From Metopolophium dirhodum (Eukaryota; Arthropoda; Insecta; Hemiptera; Aphididae), in NCBI RefSeq assembly GCF_019925205.1, contig NC_083565.1, forward strand, positions 34,748,241-34,812,240: 64,000 nt of DNA, in the 5' to 3' direction. Numbering within the stretch: the first letter of the stretch is position 1; the number at the start of each line of letters is the position of its first letter. The notes under the pieces are model-generated. The model was not told the DNA's origin. It did no database searches and saw only the letters and a program-made list of their open reading frames with translations. A program made the position numbers and the translations under genes. Positions 10,881 through 23,290 of this stretch are shown here, piece after piece.

Positions 10881-13070
10881 TTATAAACGATTGCGTTACA
10901 TCAATTAAAACGGTTATCTTAGAGTCTCAAGCTCTATTCTGCCTCATATAAAGTTTTTAGACGAACGTCCTTACTGATACTTCTATATAAAATTTGTCTT
11001 GAGTATACTTAATTTTATCTACTTAAATTGTCACTATAAGGTATAATTTTATATCCATTACACTTTTAGAATGTCCTTAGAGTACTACTGCAGTACTGCT
11101 TTGAGTCATTGGACAAACTGGTGTCAGCTAATGCAATGGCGACGAGGATTAGGGGATGACACATCATAATTTCGGCTGGATGAATAATTAACAACCATTG
11201 TGCGGAAGAACAGGGGTAAGAAAAAGAAGATAATTATGAAGATGAAAGCGGGTTAAGGTATCTCTCGTTATGTAAAATTACTCTCGCTTAGCTGGTGGCT
11301 TTATAATATATATATATATATATAAGCACGTAAATATATAATATAATATATACATTTGTATATATACGTCAAAAGACAATGAATGCCTGCGTTGTTTCAT
11401 TTTAAAGTGTTTGTCGTAGAAGATGTACGTATACACTATACATATTATTATACAAATGTTTGGAGCGTGTATAGAAACGACTTTTAACTATATCCGTTTA
11501 ATGCACGAGATTATATCATCTTGGTATATGAATACATTTAAAAAAGTAAAAGAAAAAACGTAAATCCTTGTATAAAACACATTTCCAAAAGCTTTCGTTT
11601 CGGCTGTAGAGTAAAATTTGAATTTAAAAACAATACGACTTGATTGTAAGACACGAATAAAATTTTCTCATTCAAGAATTAATATATTAATAAAAATCTA
11701 ATGTTCTATAGATTTACTTATATTACTATTACTGTTATTAATATTATTATACATATTGTTAATTTGACATAATATTATAGTCCGTATGAAATAAATAAAT
11801 AAATATACAATACATACATACGGTATCTTATTATTTCTTATACTTTAAACATGTCTGTGAATTTTAGACCTCCAGACAGTAATAGATCTAGGATTTTATT
11901 TTTTTTTTTTTTTTTGGAGGGGGGCTTAACTCATCAATAGTTAAGATAAATATATAATAGTTAAATATGTAACTTAAATAACTATTATGTATTTATGTGT
12001 ATTTGGATCAAAAAAAGAAATCGTGAATACAGAAGAAATTAATAATCAGTCTTGAGTTATTCTTATGTGCGATTTCAATTTAGTTTGCTGGTTAGATATA
12101 TAAAAAAAAATCCATACACGATGAACTCTAAAAAGACGCATACTATTATTACGTTGTCCTTTTCGGAAACCAATTTCGTTCGTTAACTTTTTTTCCATCT
12201 GCGTGTTCACGAATATTCGAGATTACGCGCCTATTGTGAACAATGTTTACTCACAGTAATCAATAAAGACAGTAAATAAAAGTCTTCACTCATATTCTCT
12301 CTAAGTTTTTTTTTAAATAAATGTATTTGCATGCATACGAATACAGAATCATAAATATTTATTGAAAGTAAATCGATTTCATCGCGTGAATTGATTTTTA
12401 ATAATGTTTTATACTATAATTTACGATTGTACTAACTGAACATTTTTTTCTAACTCATAAATCAATAATTGTTAAATTAATTATATTATTTGCAATATAA
12501 TATCATAGCACTAATATAATAAATTTAGTCTATATTGTAATGTAAGCTTTTCAATCTATCCTAAACTAAGCTAACCATTAAATATCAAACATCTGCATGT
12601 ATTCAGAAGACCAAAAATAACAAAAAAAAAATATTACAACCCTATTATATTGTAAGTCGACACATTTTATTGATATTATAAATATATTTTATAGATAATT
12701 CTAAATTATACACAGAGTATAGTCATATTATGTGTACATAGTACTGCGTATACCTACTTCTAAACATAAACAGATATATATGTATGAGTATACTTCCATT
12801 CAAAATATTAAAACTAATTTAATGTTGAAGCTTCTCCAACCATCATACATTACTGATTAAAGTAGAGCAACCGTATTTTTCCATTTTCCTTGTGCTGGCT
12901 GCATGCTATTATACTTGCAATGCCTATCAATAATTGTGTTAGGTAATTTGTGGAAATCAGTTGAATAATACTTTTTTTCAAGTGATTTCATAAAGATATA
13001 TATATTTTATATAGCTACATGTATATTTCCAAACTCCCAAAATTGACTTGAGGTAAAAAAAATAACCGAG
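10881..13070. other. AT-rich noncoding DNA with a (TA)n tract
   Basis: Holds a (TA)n microsatellite at about 11302-11325 and a CTAGGATTTTATT(T)n-GGAGGGGGGC edge at 11885-11935. That edge resembles a CAGTGGCGGATCTAGGATTT-type transposon terminus but has no partner. A GC-richer stretch at 11066-11230 shows a short open frame without recognisable domain. No gene is seen. Confidence 0.5.
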
Positions 13071-13071
13071 G

Positions 13072-13215
13072 AAGTAGTTCTGCTATATGGTTGGTGTCGA
13101 GTATACCTCATCATTTAATAAGTAACTGAAATGGAAGAGTTAAATTTAAATTAAATTATACGTGTATATATTGTTGCATATGAAAAACGATTAGAGATGG
13201 TTATCAATCTGTTTT
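13072..13215 (+). repeat. Family A left end, strongly diverged
   Basis: TTCTGCTATATGGTTGGTGT-CGAGTATACCTCATCATTTA, then GTAACTGAAATGGAAGAGTT and AAAAACGATTAGAGATGGTT, follow the family A left-end order with substitutions and deletions. It preserves the GTCGAGT.TACCTC.TCATTTA segment that is lost from the copies at 5061 and 10075. Confidence 0.5.
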
Positions 13216-13885
13216 ACTAAGGATATTATTACGTATTTTTATTTTTCTATTAGTTTTACGGTAAACTGAATATTTTTTTTCCAAAACCATCACATATAAT
13301 AAATTAATATTATATTGAATTTTAACACTGACATAACATAAAACGATATGAATTGATTCGTGGAAGAAATAACTTTTGATTAGTCTAAACATTTTAAAAA
13401 TGTCGTTGTGTATAGAAAAAGACAATTTAATTAAAAATAGAATTTTTCAAATTTCTATAATTTATTAATATTTTTTGAATTTCAACGAACTCGTTTAACG
13501 AAGTACCTCTACTGGGACGCCTCTTCATTCTTTATTTACACATCATTATTTTATTATCATCAATTAAGCTTAATTAAATGGTTAATGTATAAAAAAAAAT
13601 CGTTATTTTAAATTTTGATATTAAAAATTTTCTAGCTTTTCAACTTAGAAATAAAAATTGGAAGTAAAGTAAAATCACCATCATAAAATATATACTATAT
13701 ATTACTATATTTTTGAGTGTCAAATATTAGTATATATTGTATACATTTTGTCAAATATTTTCTTAAACAAAAATTAATATCTATTTAAATTTATAAAAAT
13801 CATTTTTATTTTTAAAGTTGATATAAATAATTTACAAAACCGACATGTCAAACCCTTGAATAAATTATTCTTAATATATTTTTTC
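13216..13885. other. AT-rich noncoding DNA, nothing recognised
   Basis: A 73-codon minus frame at 13204-13425 is of low complexity and overlaps the family A fragment. No other signal. Confidence 0.5.
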
Positions 13886-13889
13886 ATAG

Positions 13890-13919
13890 TTGATTATACT
13901 CCAAGAGGAGTATAATCAA
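13890..13919. repeat. Perfect 13-bp hairpin with 4-nt loop
   Basis: TTGATTATACTCC and GGAGTATAATCAA flank the loop AAGA. It is compact and perfect in otherwise unremarkable DNA. It could form in RNA or as a cruciform, but no T-run or other terminator-like element that would mean anything in a eukaryote was seen. Confidence 0.55.
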
Positions 13920-14879
13920 ACTAACAACGATTTTTCGTGAACGCGTTTTATATCTATGTGGCGCGTTGGCCAGAGAGAGAAAACAAATAATGCGCTAATT
14001 TCATCTTAAGATTATTTTATACTAAATGTATGACGTTGAACAGTTGGGAAGGTTAGTAGGGTGGTAAGTTACCTAGGTAGTTTTTTTTAGTACATCACAT
14101 TACACATTTCCATAATTTAAAATACCTAATACAATATTTATAATTTAAACGTAACCCGCCAAAATATTTTTAAGTTGCGACACTGTCTGTAAAGTCTGCT
14201 GTAGTAGACCTAACCTAACCAAATCTTTATATAACTTAGAACGAACAGATTAAACTATTAAAAATATGCTTCAAGTTTAAGCGGACAAATTACTATAGTA
14301 ACCTTTACTATACTAACTACTTATAATGTTAAAATGAGAATACCCTGTTGTATCCACACTTCAAACCTACCTACAGAAAACATTGTTCCGACAATAACTT
14401 ATAATGGAAAAGTTTCGACGTCTAACTAAACAGCGAGGGCAACCCTACTCAAATGCGAGATCCTAGTTTACGTATGTGCAACGAAAAACGAAAAACAAAA
14501 TCCACTTTCTGACATCAAATTAAGTTGAAAGTTGAAAGAATAACTACAAAACGTGAAAAAAATTAATTAATTTCTTCGACTTTTCGTTGATTTTTTTAAA
14601 CATGGTTATGATTCAACAGAAAATATATTTTTATTTTACATATAAACAGTTTTATGCATTAGAGGTTGTGGATTTTTTTATCTATGAACCATTATTGTTT
14701 TTTTTTTTTATTTAGTTAGTTTTTATTTATTAAAACAGATATACATATTATCTGATATGTAATAATAATTTGTATGAAAGCTTAATTAAAAACTTGCGAT
14801 TTCAATTATATTATTTATTACTATTTATATTATTTTCTTGTTGTGTTTCATCACACATTGAAGAATTAGTAAAAATCAG
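13920..14879. other. Noncoding DNA, nothing recognised
   Basis: A slightly GC-richer stretch at 13920-14520 includes a CCTAACCTAACC motif near 14207 but no coding frame or element ends. Confidence 0.45.
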
Positions 14880-15720
14880 TAAGGATCTTCAACTTTGAGC
14901 ATGATGTTTGGTAGAAAATTTGGTCAAGTTGATACTTTGAGAGTCAAAAATAAAAATTATTTATTTTTTTAATTAATTGAGAATAATTAAAAAAAAAAAA
15001 TTACGACAAAATGAGAATATTATGCTCAATACCAGTTTTAATTGATTTTGTTATAATTAAAAAATGAATAACCGAACGACCGGGAAAATATAATACAAGG
15101 TTCCTAATAAGTTGTACTCATAAATATTTAATAATATCAAAAATAATATTTATGGGGACAATTTTGTTTTTATAAGCGTTTAAAGTTGAAATGTTGACAA
15201 AATAGAACAATTTATTTAACGAATAATAATGATTCTCCAACTAACATTACTTTTTAATTCAACAAAATATATTAATCATTGTAACTTAAGAATTTTCAGC
15301 ATTACGTTATTTTACTTTACACAATGGAATTCAAAAAAGTATTTAGACTAACTTTAACCTACCTATTCACCACGAACCTATTCACACCATTCTATGGTAC
15401 TTACGTGGTTTTTAATTGTAAAATAATGACAATAATATATTATAGCAAAATTGTTATTATAAAAATAAGATATGCGTATTTTTGAAAAAATTAGTTCAAA
15501 CTACCTTACACAACAAATATAAAGATATAGACATTTATTTCAGACGATATTATTGTAATTAAATTATGAAATATCCTTAGAAATAGTACCTATAGCTGAC
15601 ACATACCTATTATAATCTCCACTCAGAATCGTTTCTCTTCTGCAATAATTCGTATTTTAATTCGAATTTATCATAATATCCATTATAATCATCTACTGAA
15701 TGACGAGGTACACACAAAAA
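14880..15720 (-). repeat. Family A interspersed repeat, minus or rearranged copy
   Basis: Near 15617-15720 the sequence ACTCAGAATCGTTTCTCTTC, then AATTCGAATTTATCATAATA and CTGAATGACGAGGTACAC, is the reverse complement of the family A left end. At 15100-15210 the reverse complement reads TTTTGTCAACATTTCAACTT and CTTATAAAAACAAAATTGT, matching the body. TTCAACTTTGAGCATGATGT followed by TTGGTAGAAAATTTGGTC at 14888-14930 matches 29980-30040. Much is eroded and some parts may be in mixed orientation. Confidence 0.5.
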
Positions 15721-18700
15721 CTATACAAAAACTTATACTTCAGAGCGACTTCAACGGTTTTTTATTTTGCAAAAATTGTCTAAATTATAATGCTTTAGAC
15801 AAATTTAGTTCATGTTAAGAGAAATTTTCTATTATATTATTTATCAATTGAACATATTATAATTGAGTATTTACTCTACTACTATCCTAAAAAACTGCTA
15901 AAAAAAGTTACAATATTTCAGTGTAAATCAATAATAACGGCTTTTTTTTCTTAATAAGATTCTTAATTTTATGTAAACAAATTTTCAATAAATATGCATG
16001 AAAAATGTATTTATTTAAATTTAATGACTAAGGTATAACTGATTGAATAGTAAATATAATTTAATTCTGATTAAAAAAAAATACTGTACATTTCATTTCA
16101 ATTGTAAATTAAATACACAAACGACTTTTTTTATTGAAAACTTATTGCATTACATAATATATTTTAAAGCAGTTTTACAATATTCTTATTTGATAAAAAC
16201 CAACAGTGCGGATTGTTAAACAATTACCTGATTACCTACCTACTGATTGCCTATCTGTCATATTTAAAAACAACAAATTTTATTTACCTATAAGTTCCTA
16301 CTTTATATGATTTTTTACTTTTATTTCTTTAAAGCAATAATGATTCAATATACACAAGTTTAATTTAATTCAAATACTTAAACAGGGAAAATTGTATGGA
16401 TTGTTTTATTTTTCAAACATAAATATTCCGAGTTTTTTTTATATCTTCCTACCAAACTCTAATCCACGAATTGTTTTAAGTGTTTTATTGTTATATTACT
16501 TTCTTTTATTTAATTTAACAACCAAATAACTCGCCTCTATGCGTCATAAAAATGTTATCATGCTGTGTATACGTTCATCATAATTTATAATAGTGATATT
16601 ATACAAAAAAAATCGGGGTTGTTTGTATGTAGTTGTTTTCATTTTTTATAAACTGTATATAGAGAGATAATAAAAAAATTTTTATTCAATCTTGATTTTA
16701 CAAAATTCATCTATTTAAATTAACGTGAAATTATGTATGAGTGAGTTATACCGAAATACTTTTTATCTCTTATAAGTATACAAAAAAATGATCTGTATTG
16801 GTACATGTTATGTACAACCCACGTCCGCCTAAAGATATTATATTATACGCCCTTTTCCGTGTGCACAAATGGGTGATCGAACGATTCTATAAGCTGTGAA
16901 GTATGTAAAATGTAATGTACATTGTACATAGGTTTATTTTAAAACAGATAACGCAAAATGGATCATGACAATGAAGTAATTGGGTGGGGGGGAGGTATGA
17001 ATATTATATTGTAGGTATACCATGTACAACTACTACAACCGTCCGAGTCAATATTTAGTAAATGTTTGGAATGGATTTTCGGGCGTTTGCGAACTAACGA
17101 TGCTATTGCGGATATTGCGGTGGCAGTAAAAATCTCTGGACAACATAATAATGCGCACATGTCGCCTACAGTTTACTAAGTCACCAAACCAACGCACGTG
17201 ATATAGTATGACCGAATGAATGTAGTATTTTTATTATAATTATGTTTATTAATCATTCCTATTATTTCGGATTTTCTACTTAGTAGTTAAACGAAGATAT
17301 CATTAATACACATTACAAGTGATGAATAAAATATCATTCATCTTGTTGCTCGGAAATTCCATAAAAATCGAATTATCATTAATATATTTCTCAATGGTTT
17401 ATATATAAACGTGGATATTACTAATTATCACTTATTTATTATTATTAATTTATTTTTCAATTTAATTTCACTATTTATTACGTTCATCGTGCCCTTTTGC
17501 ATTTAAAAAAAATAAGCAATTATTTCAACAACCCTGGTAGTATTTCTGTTTGTTTATTGTATAATTGTCACACTTATCTGATTTACCCCTTTTTGTTAAA
17601 GCATTCGATTCATGAAGGCAGTTTCCCAAATTAATGCAAAATTCGTTTCGTTACTCAAAATTAGTAAATCTGCGGAATCTTCCAATATTGCTAAATACAG
17701 AAAAATTTCCATTCCTTCACTTTTATCCCCAAGTTTTTAAATCAATACTCTCCTGCAATAAAACTTCCATTTTACGAAGTCTCATGGGCAACAAATAAAA
17801 TTTGAGTTATAGAAAATTTTGTTTAATTGAATTCAATTTTGTTCTAATTTGGTTTGGTTCTAAAAATATTTCGTTAAATAGACAATTTTGTTGAATGGAA
17901 GTTGGTTGTATGGAAGTTTCTCTGTATTTTTTAGGAGTCCATCTGTATTTTATTATTCTTAGTTTCCGAAATTGATATTTATTGTAGTTGATTTATTATA
18001 CTAAAGACCTCACCTTTCCCTGAACTTTGATTGGCTTATTTTCATTAGTAGAGTTCAAAAAATATTGAACATATTAAAATAAATATCGAAGCTTTAACTT
18101 ATTGTTGTTATTTTACCCTTTCCTTTGCCCTATAGTAAATACGTAACTCTGGGTTAATTAAAACAATTACTTTTTTTTTTTTGCTATTTGCTATTTTAAA
18201 ACCATTGTTCAATTATTAAACATTTATTCACGCATATCCTCGCGATTAGTTTATACCTTATTATCGTCTTTACGAAGTATTCCCATATTGTATTCGTTTA
18301 TTGAGTAGGTACACGATGATACTATACTGTTGAGATATGTTTATCTTATCTTTTTATCAAGATTTATTCGTTCAATAGAAAATAAGTATAAGTAAGTACA
18401 TCACAACGCCATCTTACTTGATAATTTAACATTAAATTTATCTTAATATTAGATATTAATTATAAATACTGAGATAGTTATATTTGAATTCCAATAAATA
18501 TTATTAATCAAAATTGTTTTTATGACTTATTATAATATACGTATTACATACATAGGTTACCAACCTAATCATTCATAATATAGAATTTAATAATATAATA
18601 ATGTAAAATTTAATATAAATTTTAGATTTAAAAGAATAATAAATAACCATAATTATAAATACCAACTAATACTTAATAGCATTAATACAAATGTAACTAA

Positions 18701-19240
18701 TATTATGATTCAAATGTTACTAAAAAAAAATACAATACTCCAAGCCAATAAACAACGATTATAATGTCCATAAAAATCTATCACAAACAAGCGAGGCTTA
18801 GTCATAGGCATGGCTCAGTTATAGTCAAATGTATGTTCAGTATTTATATTCAGTTTTTTTTTTATTATTACAAACGACTTGTTGGCTACTTGATAATCTA
18901 CATTATTTTAAAAATATTTTAGTGTTTTATATTTACATAATTAATTTTTCTTGCGTTTATACAATAATAATTTAACTATATAGTGATACAATAATGATAA
19001 TTTAAATAAATTATAAAATAATATAATAATACAGTTTTATAACATTATCATACTAATAATCATTTTATTTATTTTATTATTTCACTTTCATTATACCTAC
19101 TTATATTCAACCATTTAATTTTTTTTTATTAATATTCACGTTTATAACTCATTATAATACCGTTTAAAAGCCACCAACACACCAATGTACTGAAATTGCC
19201 TATAAACCACGCCGGCCAACGTAAATACGTTCATAATACT
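15721..19240. other. Long AT-rich noncoding stretch
   Basis: No repeat termini were identified. A moderately CpG-containing patch at 16820-17190 covers a 65-codon minus frame without a recognisable domain. Near 17760-17930, segments containing AAACTTCCATTTTACGAAG and ATGGAAGTT appear in both orientations, perhaps remnants of an old inverted repeat. Nothing else is supportable. Confidence 0.45.
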
Positions 19241-19245
19241 TTAGT

Positions 19246-19480
19246 GAGTGCGGTTCTTACTGAGAACATTAATTCGTTAAATACGTTACTATTTACACAT
19301 GTTTACACAGTTTATTAAGAAGATACAAACAATATTTGCAGATAAAATTATTGGCTGGCAATTATTAAGTAAAATGTAATTTACTGATGTAAAATATTGA
19401 TGTATACCTAACTATACATTTTATACATTCTACAGATAGATTCTTGTTTATGAAAAAACACATATCTTGAACCGCACTCA
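19246..19480. mobile_element. Possible small inverted-repeat element
   Basis: A perfect 12-bp inverted repeat, TGAGTGCGGTTC (about 19246-19257) and GAACCGCACTCA (about 19469-19480), bounds about 235 bp of AT-rich DNA. This could be a miniature DNA transposon with short terminal repeats. No target duplication is evident and the arms do not extend, so confidence is low. Confidence 0.25.
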
Positions 19481-19846
19481 TCATAATCTAAAATTAGTGA
19501 AACACTCGTAAATATCTTGGCCGTTAAAACCCAAACAAGTACCCAGTCAGAGATAAATGCACATTATGATGCAAGTATAATCGTCACTACTTGCACCATA
19601 AAAGATTCACCAAATGTTACTAAGTAATCACTTCAGTTATGTGTAATATTAGACGGGATAATTGTATTACGTTATACTGTATTTGTATTGATTTTATTGG
19701 CTTATTCAGTTGAACATGAAATTAAAAGCCAATAGGCTTAATTGGCAGGTCATTATCGCCATAGATAATAACAATGGGATGGTATACACACATATACATA
19801 AATAATATATAATATATATATATATATTAACACCATCGAATGTCAT

Positions 19847-20345
19847 TTAAATGACACACAAGTTATTAATGAGTATTGCCTGTGGGAAATTCGAAGGCAG
19901 GACGCGCTGTGGTCGGTGGTCCAAGGGTACCCGTGCTGGTAGGAGAGGAGATTTGAAATTTCGAACTTGCCATTGGTGTACTATTATATTATACAATAAT
20001 GTACTGCGTTTCGTACATTCTACCACCGCCACTGTTACAGGTTTGGTATATTATCGTTTTTCCACTTAGACTGTATGTATAGGTAAGTACATATATTATG
20101 CAACAATATTACGAGGTCTATACAGGGAAAATCGTTGCGTGTAATACGACGACTACACACGATCATGTATCGAAATATCACCATATCGGTCGAAATCATA
20201 ATTCAGTGTTTGGAAAAACCGCATTTGTGAAGACATTCACTGCGTTCACGTTTATTTTTAGAGAGTATTCGAGAGATGGCCATTCAAATGAAATTCATTT
20301 TGAATCAATAACTGCAAAAAAGGACCAAGTTTTGTTTTGAAATGT
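19847..20345 (+). other. GC-richer segment with two unrecognised open frames
   Basis: Plus-strand frames at 19851-20069 (72 codons) and 20098-20340 (80 codons) lie in a block with more CpG than its surroundings. The second begins MQQYYEVYTGK and ends KKDQVLF. I recognise no domain, signal peptide or membrane segment. An overlapping minus frame (19847-20032) shows that composition alone can produce such frames here. It could be an untranslated exon or regulatory DNA; it is not called as a gene. Confidence 0.2.
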
Positions 20346-20971
20346 TAACCATTTTTGTTTCAAGTGAAGTTTTGATTAATTAGAACATTCACTTAAGGAG
20401 TGTCTTTAATTTCTATTCCCAAAATGTTAAAAATATAAATTATATGTCTCATTTCTGTAGATAGAAATTTATTTTTAAATAAATAACTAAATTGATGACC
20501 TAATAAATGCGTTAAGTTTTTCAATGAAGGTGATCGTGAACGCGGTCTTTTGAAAAATAATTATGAATGTGAACATAAATTAATTCATATACATTTTACG
20601 TAAACGTCAACTTTCAAATACTGCATCATATTATCTTAACATAAGTCATACAAAAAATATAAATATAAAAATGAGTAAATTGTAGATTTAACCGTACAAT
20701 TTAAAATAGGTTACCTAATCTAATCTATATTAATATTATTATAAAGACAAAGTTTTTTTTTTGATTAGCTTTAAATCACATTGCACGTATCTGTCCTGTT
20801 CACAGAATCTTATTCTTATTGGGTCACCCCCTCCCCCCTCAGAAGCGCATCTATATAATTTTTTCCTTTTTGAAAAATATTTGGCGGCCCCTTTTTTACT
20901 AGTTGTCTTAAAATATAAGCCTTGTTTAAAAAAAAAATGAAATTTTTATGAAAAAACAATTTTAAATTGAT

Positions 20972-21222
20972 AATAATCTTAACTGTGGCTCGGTGTGGCA
21001 CAGTGGTGCATTCAGTTACGAAACCTGTTCTGAGTGTATGTACTGGCTGGTGTCCCTAGCTCCCAGATGGGTGACCACCCGGGATTTTTAGTGACAAATC
21101 CTTGCCACACATACATGTTAAAAATCTACAGTACCCTCTTCCACAGTATGGGGGGCTATGACCTCAGTTGTCAAATCCTTAACCTCACTAAAAAAAAAAA
21201 ACTTTAAAAATAATCTTAACTG
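20972..21222 (+). mobile_element. SINE-type retroposon with target-site duplication
   Basis: An identical 14-bp direct repeat, AATAATCTTAACTG, flanks the insert (20972-20985 and 21209-21222). The insert (20986-21208, 223 bp) ends in a run of A (21190-21201) followed by CTTTAAA. Together these are the standard marks of LINE-mediated retroposition. Near the 5' end TGGCACAGTGG (20996-21006) matches a Pol III A-box. A good tRNA-type B-box was not found. Instead GATGGGTGACC...CC.GGGA at 21065-21084 closely resembles the box C region of 5S rRNA. The unmutated duplication suggests a fairly recent insertion. There is no coding capacity. Confidence 0.85.
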
Positions 21223-22100
21223 CATCAGTATAAAGATATATGTTTAATTTTTAGTATGTATATATAGACGTAATATGTATTTTAGTTTTTACAACCAAAA
21301 TCGTTATCAGTGTATTTTTCCATACCTCAATTATTGGTGTTAGCACATGGGAAGTTGGTTTCATCTTCTGCATTAATATGTCACTGCACCCCTATGTTTG
21401 TAGTATACGTTCACATAACTAACCTACATGACACAATAGAAAGTTCAATAACCACTATTACGTTCTACAGGACTACACAAGTGGATATTATATTATTACC
21501 ACTATATAATATGTACCTATAATACCTATAATATCTTTGTATAGTTAATTTCCACCATGTAACTGAACCGTATTTATCTTGTTACCCGGGGAATAGTAAT
21601 TTGGGACACAAGTTCGCGGGGCAACGTCACTGATATAATATAATGTTGTCGGTCGAGCGAGATTACAATCGAACATCCTAAATTGCTATTGCCTTCCGAT
21701 GGATTCCAGTCACGTGCCGAAACCGCGGTCAAATAATAATAATTTTGCTAGTATTGTTTCAGACTCACAAATACCTATACAATATAGTACCTATTATAGT
21801 ACCTAGATAGGTAAAAAGGTAAAAACTACTCTGAAAACATAATCTAATTAAACATCGAAAAACAATCTAATTGTTGACACGCATTTTATAGGTATACAAA
21901 CAATAATGTCAGAAAACTGTGTGAGCAGAAATAATAATATAATCAAGTCAATATAATATTATTATATCATAATATAGTATATATTTATAGTTATGTCAAG
22001 CAGTTTTTGAAGTCCTTTTATATGTGAAACCCGTTTTGACTTCGGTTTATAGTCTTCCTTCTGCTCGACCTTTGCTCTTTTCTATTTACTATTGTCTACT
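21223..22100. other. Noncoding DNA, nothing recognised
   Basis: A 70-codon plus frame at 21310-21522 has no recognisable domain. A CpG-containing patch at 21540-21730 has no identifiable element. Confidence 0.45.
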
Positions 22101-22102
22101 GT

Positions 22103-22252
22103 CTAGCCTTTGCGGAGATAAAGGAAAAACACATTTCGAGCTACCGGAACATTCTTTATTGTTGTACGCTTCAAAGTTTCCTTGATATATTGCGTAACCC
22201 ACCAGAAACAATTCAGTTGAAGAGAAAAAAAACAATAAAGAACTGACATCAT
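22103..22252 (-). CDS. Unrecognised 49-codon open frame
   Basis: A minus-strand frame starts with two ATG codons (22252, 22249) and ends in TAG. Its N-terminus is hydrophobic (VLYCFFSLQL), followed by a basic middle (IKETLKRTTIKNV) and LYLRKG at the end. A second frame over the same bases is also open and ends PQRLDSRQ, so neither can be favoured. The local sequence is less AT-rich than its flanks. No homology is recognised and no splice signals decide it. It could be chance or an exon remnant. Confidence 0.12.
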   Translation of the reverse strand: MMSVLYCFFSLQLNCFWWVTQYIKETLKRTTIKNVPVARNVFFLYLRKG

Positions 22253-22259
22253 GTTGAAA

Positions 22260-23160
22260 TTAAATTAACTCGTAACTCTATATACAATGGAAAATTAGGT
22301 ATTTAATACCAACAATATTTCATTAACTAAGAATAAATCTTAAGCATACATATCATAGGCTGATCGACAATTGTACATTGTAATATATTGTTATATTTGT
22401 TATAACAATAAAATTAAATAATATAGGTTAAAAATTTAGGTTATAACTTACTATAATATATTGGAATATTTGGCGTTATTATATTATGTTACACTTTTGA
22501 TACACTCAGAGTATGATAATTTTATAAAATTAAAATAATACGTCATATTTTGTAGTAACGTCTAACGTTTTTTGTAGTTCCACAATTTGTCAATCTACAA
22601 ACTACCTTAAATATTAAAGATAATTCTATTCACTCTCTAAATATTACATTCATATTTCACAGATGATAGACACAGGGACGGACCTAAATGTAATAGATTA
22701 TATTATATATATGTGTACTTTTTTTAAATTGCATTTTTTACAAACGTTTTTTTTTATGTTCAGCATTGAATTTGAATGTTCTTTTTTATTATTGTACTAT
22801 GTACATATTACATATTATAATATTTCCCACAAAAGTTTGGAAATTTCATCATAATATTATTCAATCGCAACAGAATTTCAAAAAATGTGAGGGTTACGTA
22901 GGTACTTAGATCAGTTAGCCTTTCCACCATCAATATAAGAAAAACTATATTATGATTTTACGTAGGTAGCACTTATAATATAGTTCCTATGTGTACAATA
23001 TTTTTATATTCGTTGCACTCGTGTCATTTTTGTATACGCAATACCATGTGATATACAAATCAATTTCTTCATTTTTTTTTTTATATAATACCTACAGGTG
23101 ATGGGTAAATTTATAGTAAATTAATAAATTATAATAATAATTTATTATTTTTTAAATATA
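22260..23160. other. AT-rich noncoding DNA, nothing recognised
   Basis: The 63-codon plus frame at 22663-22854 is low complexity and rich in F and Y from T-runs. No other features. Confidence 0.55.
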
Positions 23161-23164
23161 TATA

Positions 23165-23290
23165 AAATGATTCAAAGTCGATTTGTCGAAAACTGATTTT
23201 GCGCCGTAAAAATTCCCATTTTATTTTTAAAATTACTGGGAACCATAGCCCCTAAAAGCAACAACTAGATTAAATTTTCTACCATATTTT
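23165..23290 (+). repeat. Family A fragment (right-centre part)
   Basis: GTCGATTTGTCGAAAACTGA, then TTTTGCGCCGTAAAAATTCC, then CTGGGAACCATAG and CAACAACTAGATTAAATTTT, follow the same order as 45580-45730 (CGATTTTGTGGAAAACCGAT, TTTTGCGTAAAATTTCCCG, CACCAACTAGATTCACTTT). Only this internal piece is clear. Confidence 0.5.

Noticed and set aside
13890..13919. Possible microRNA precursor
   Set aside because: The stem is only 13 bp with a 4-nt loop, shorter than animal precursors.
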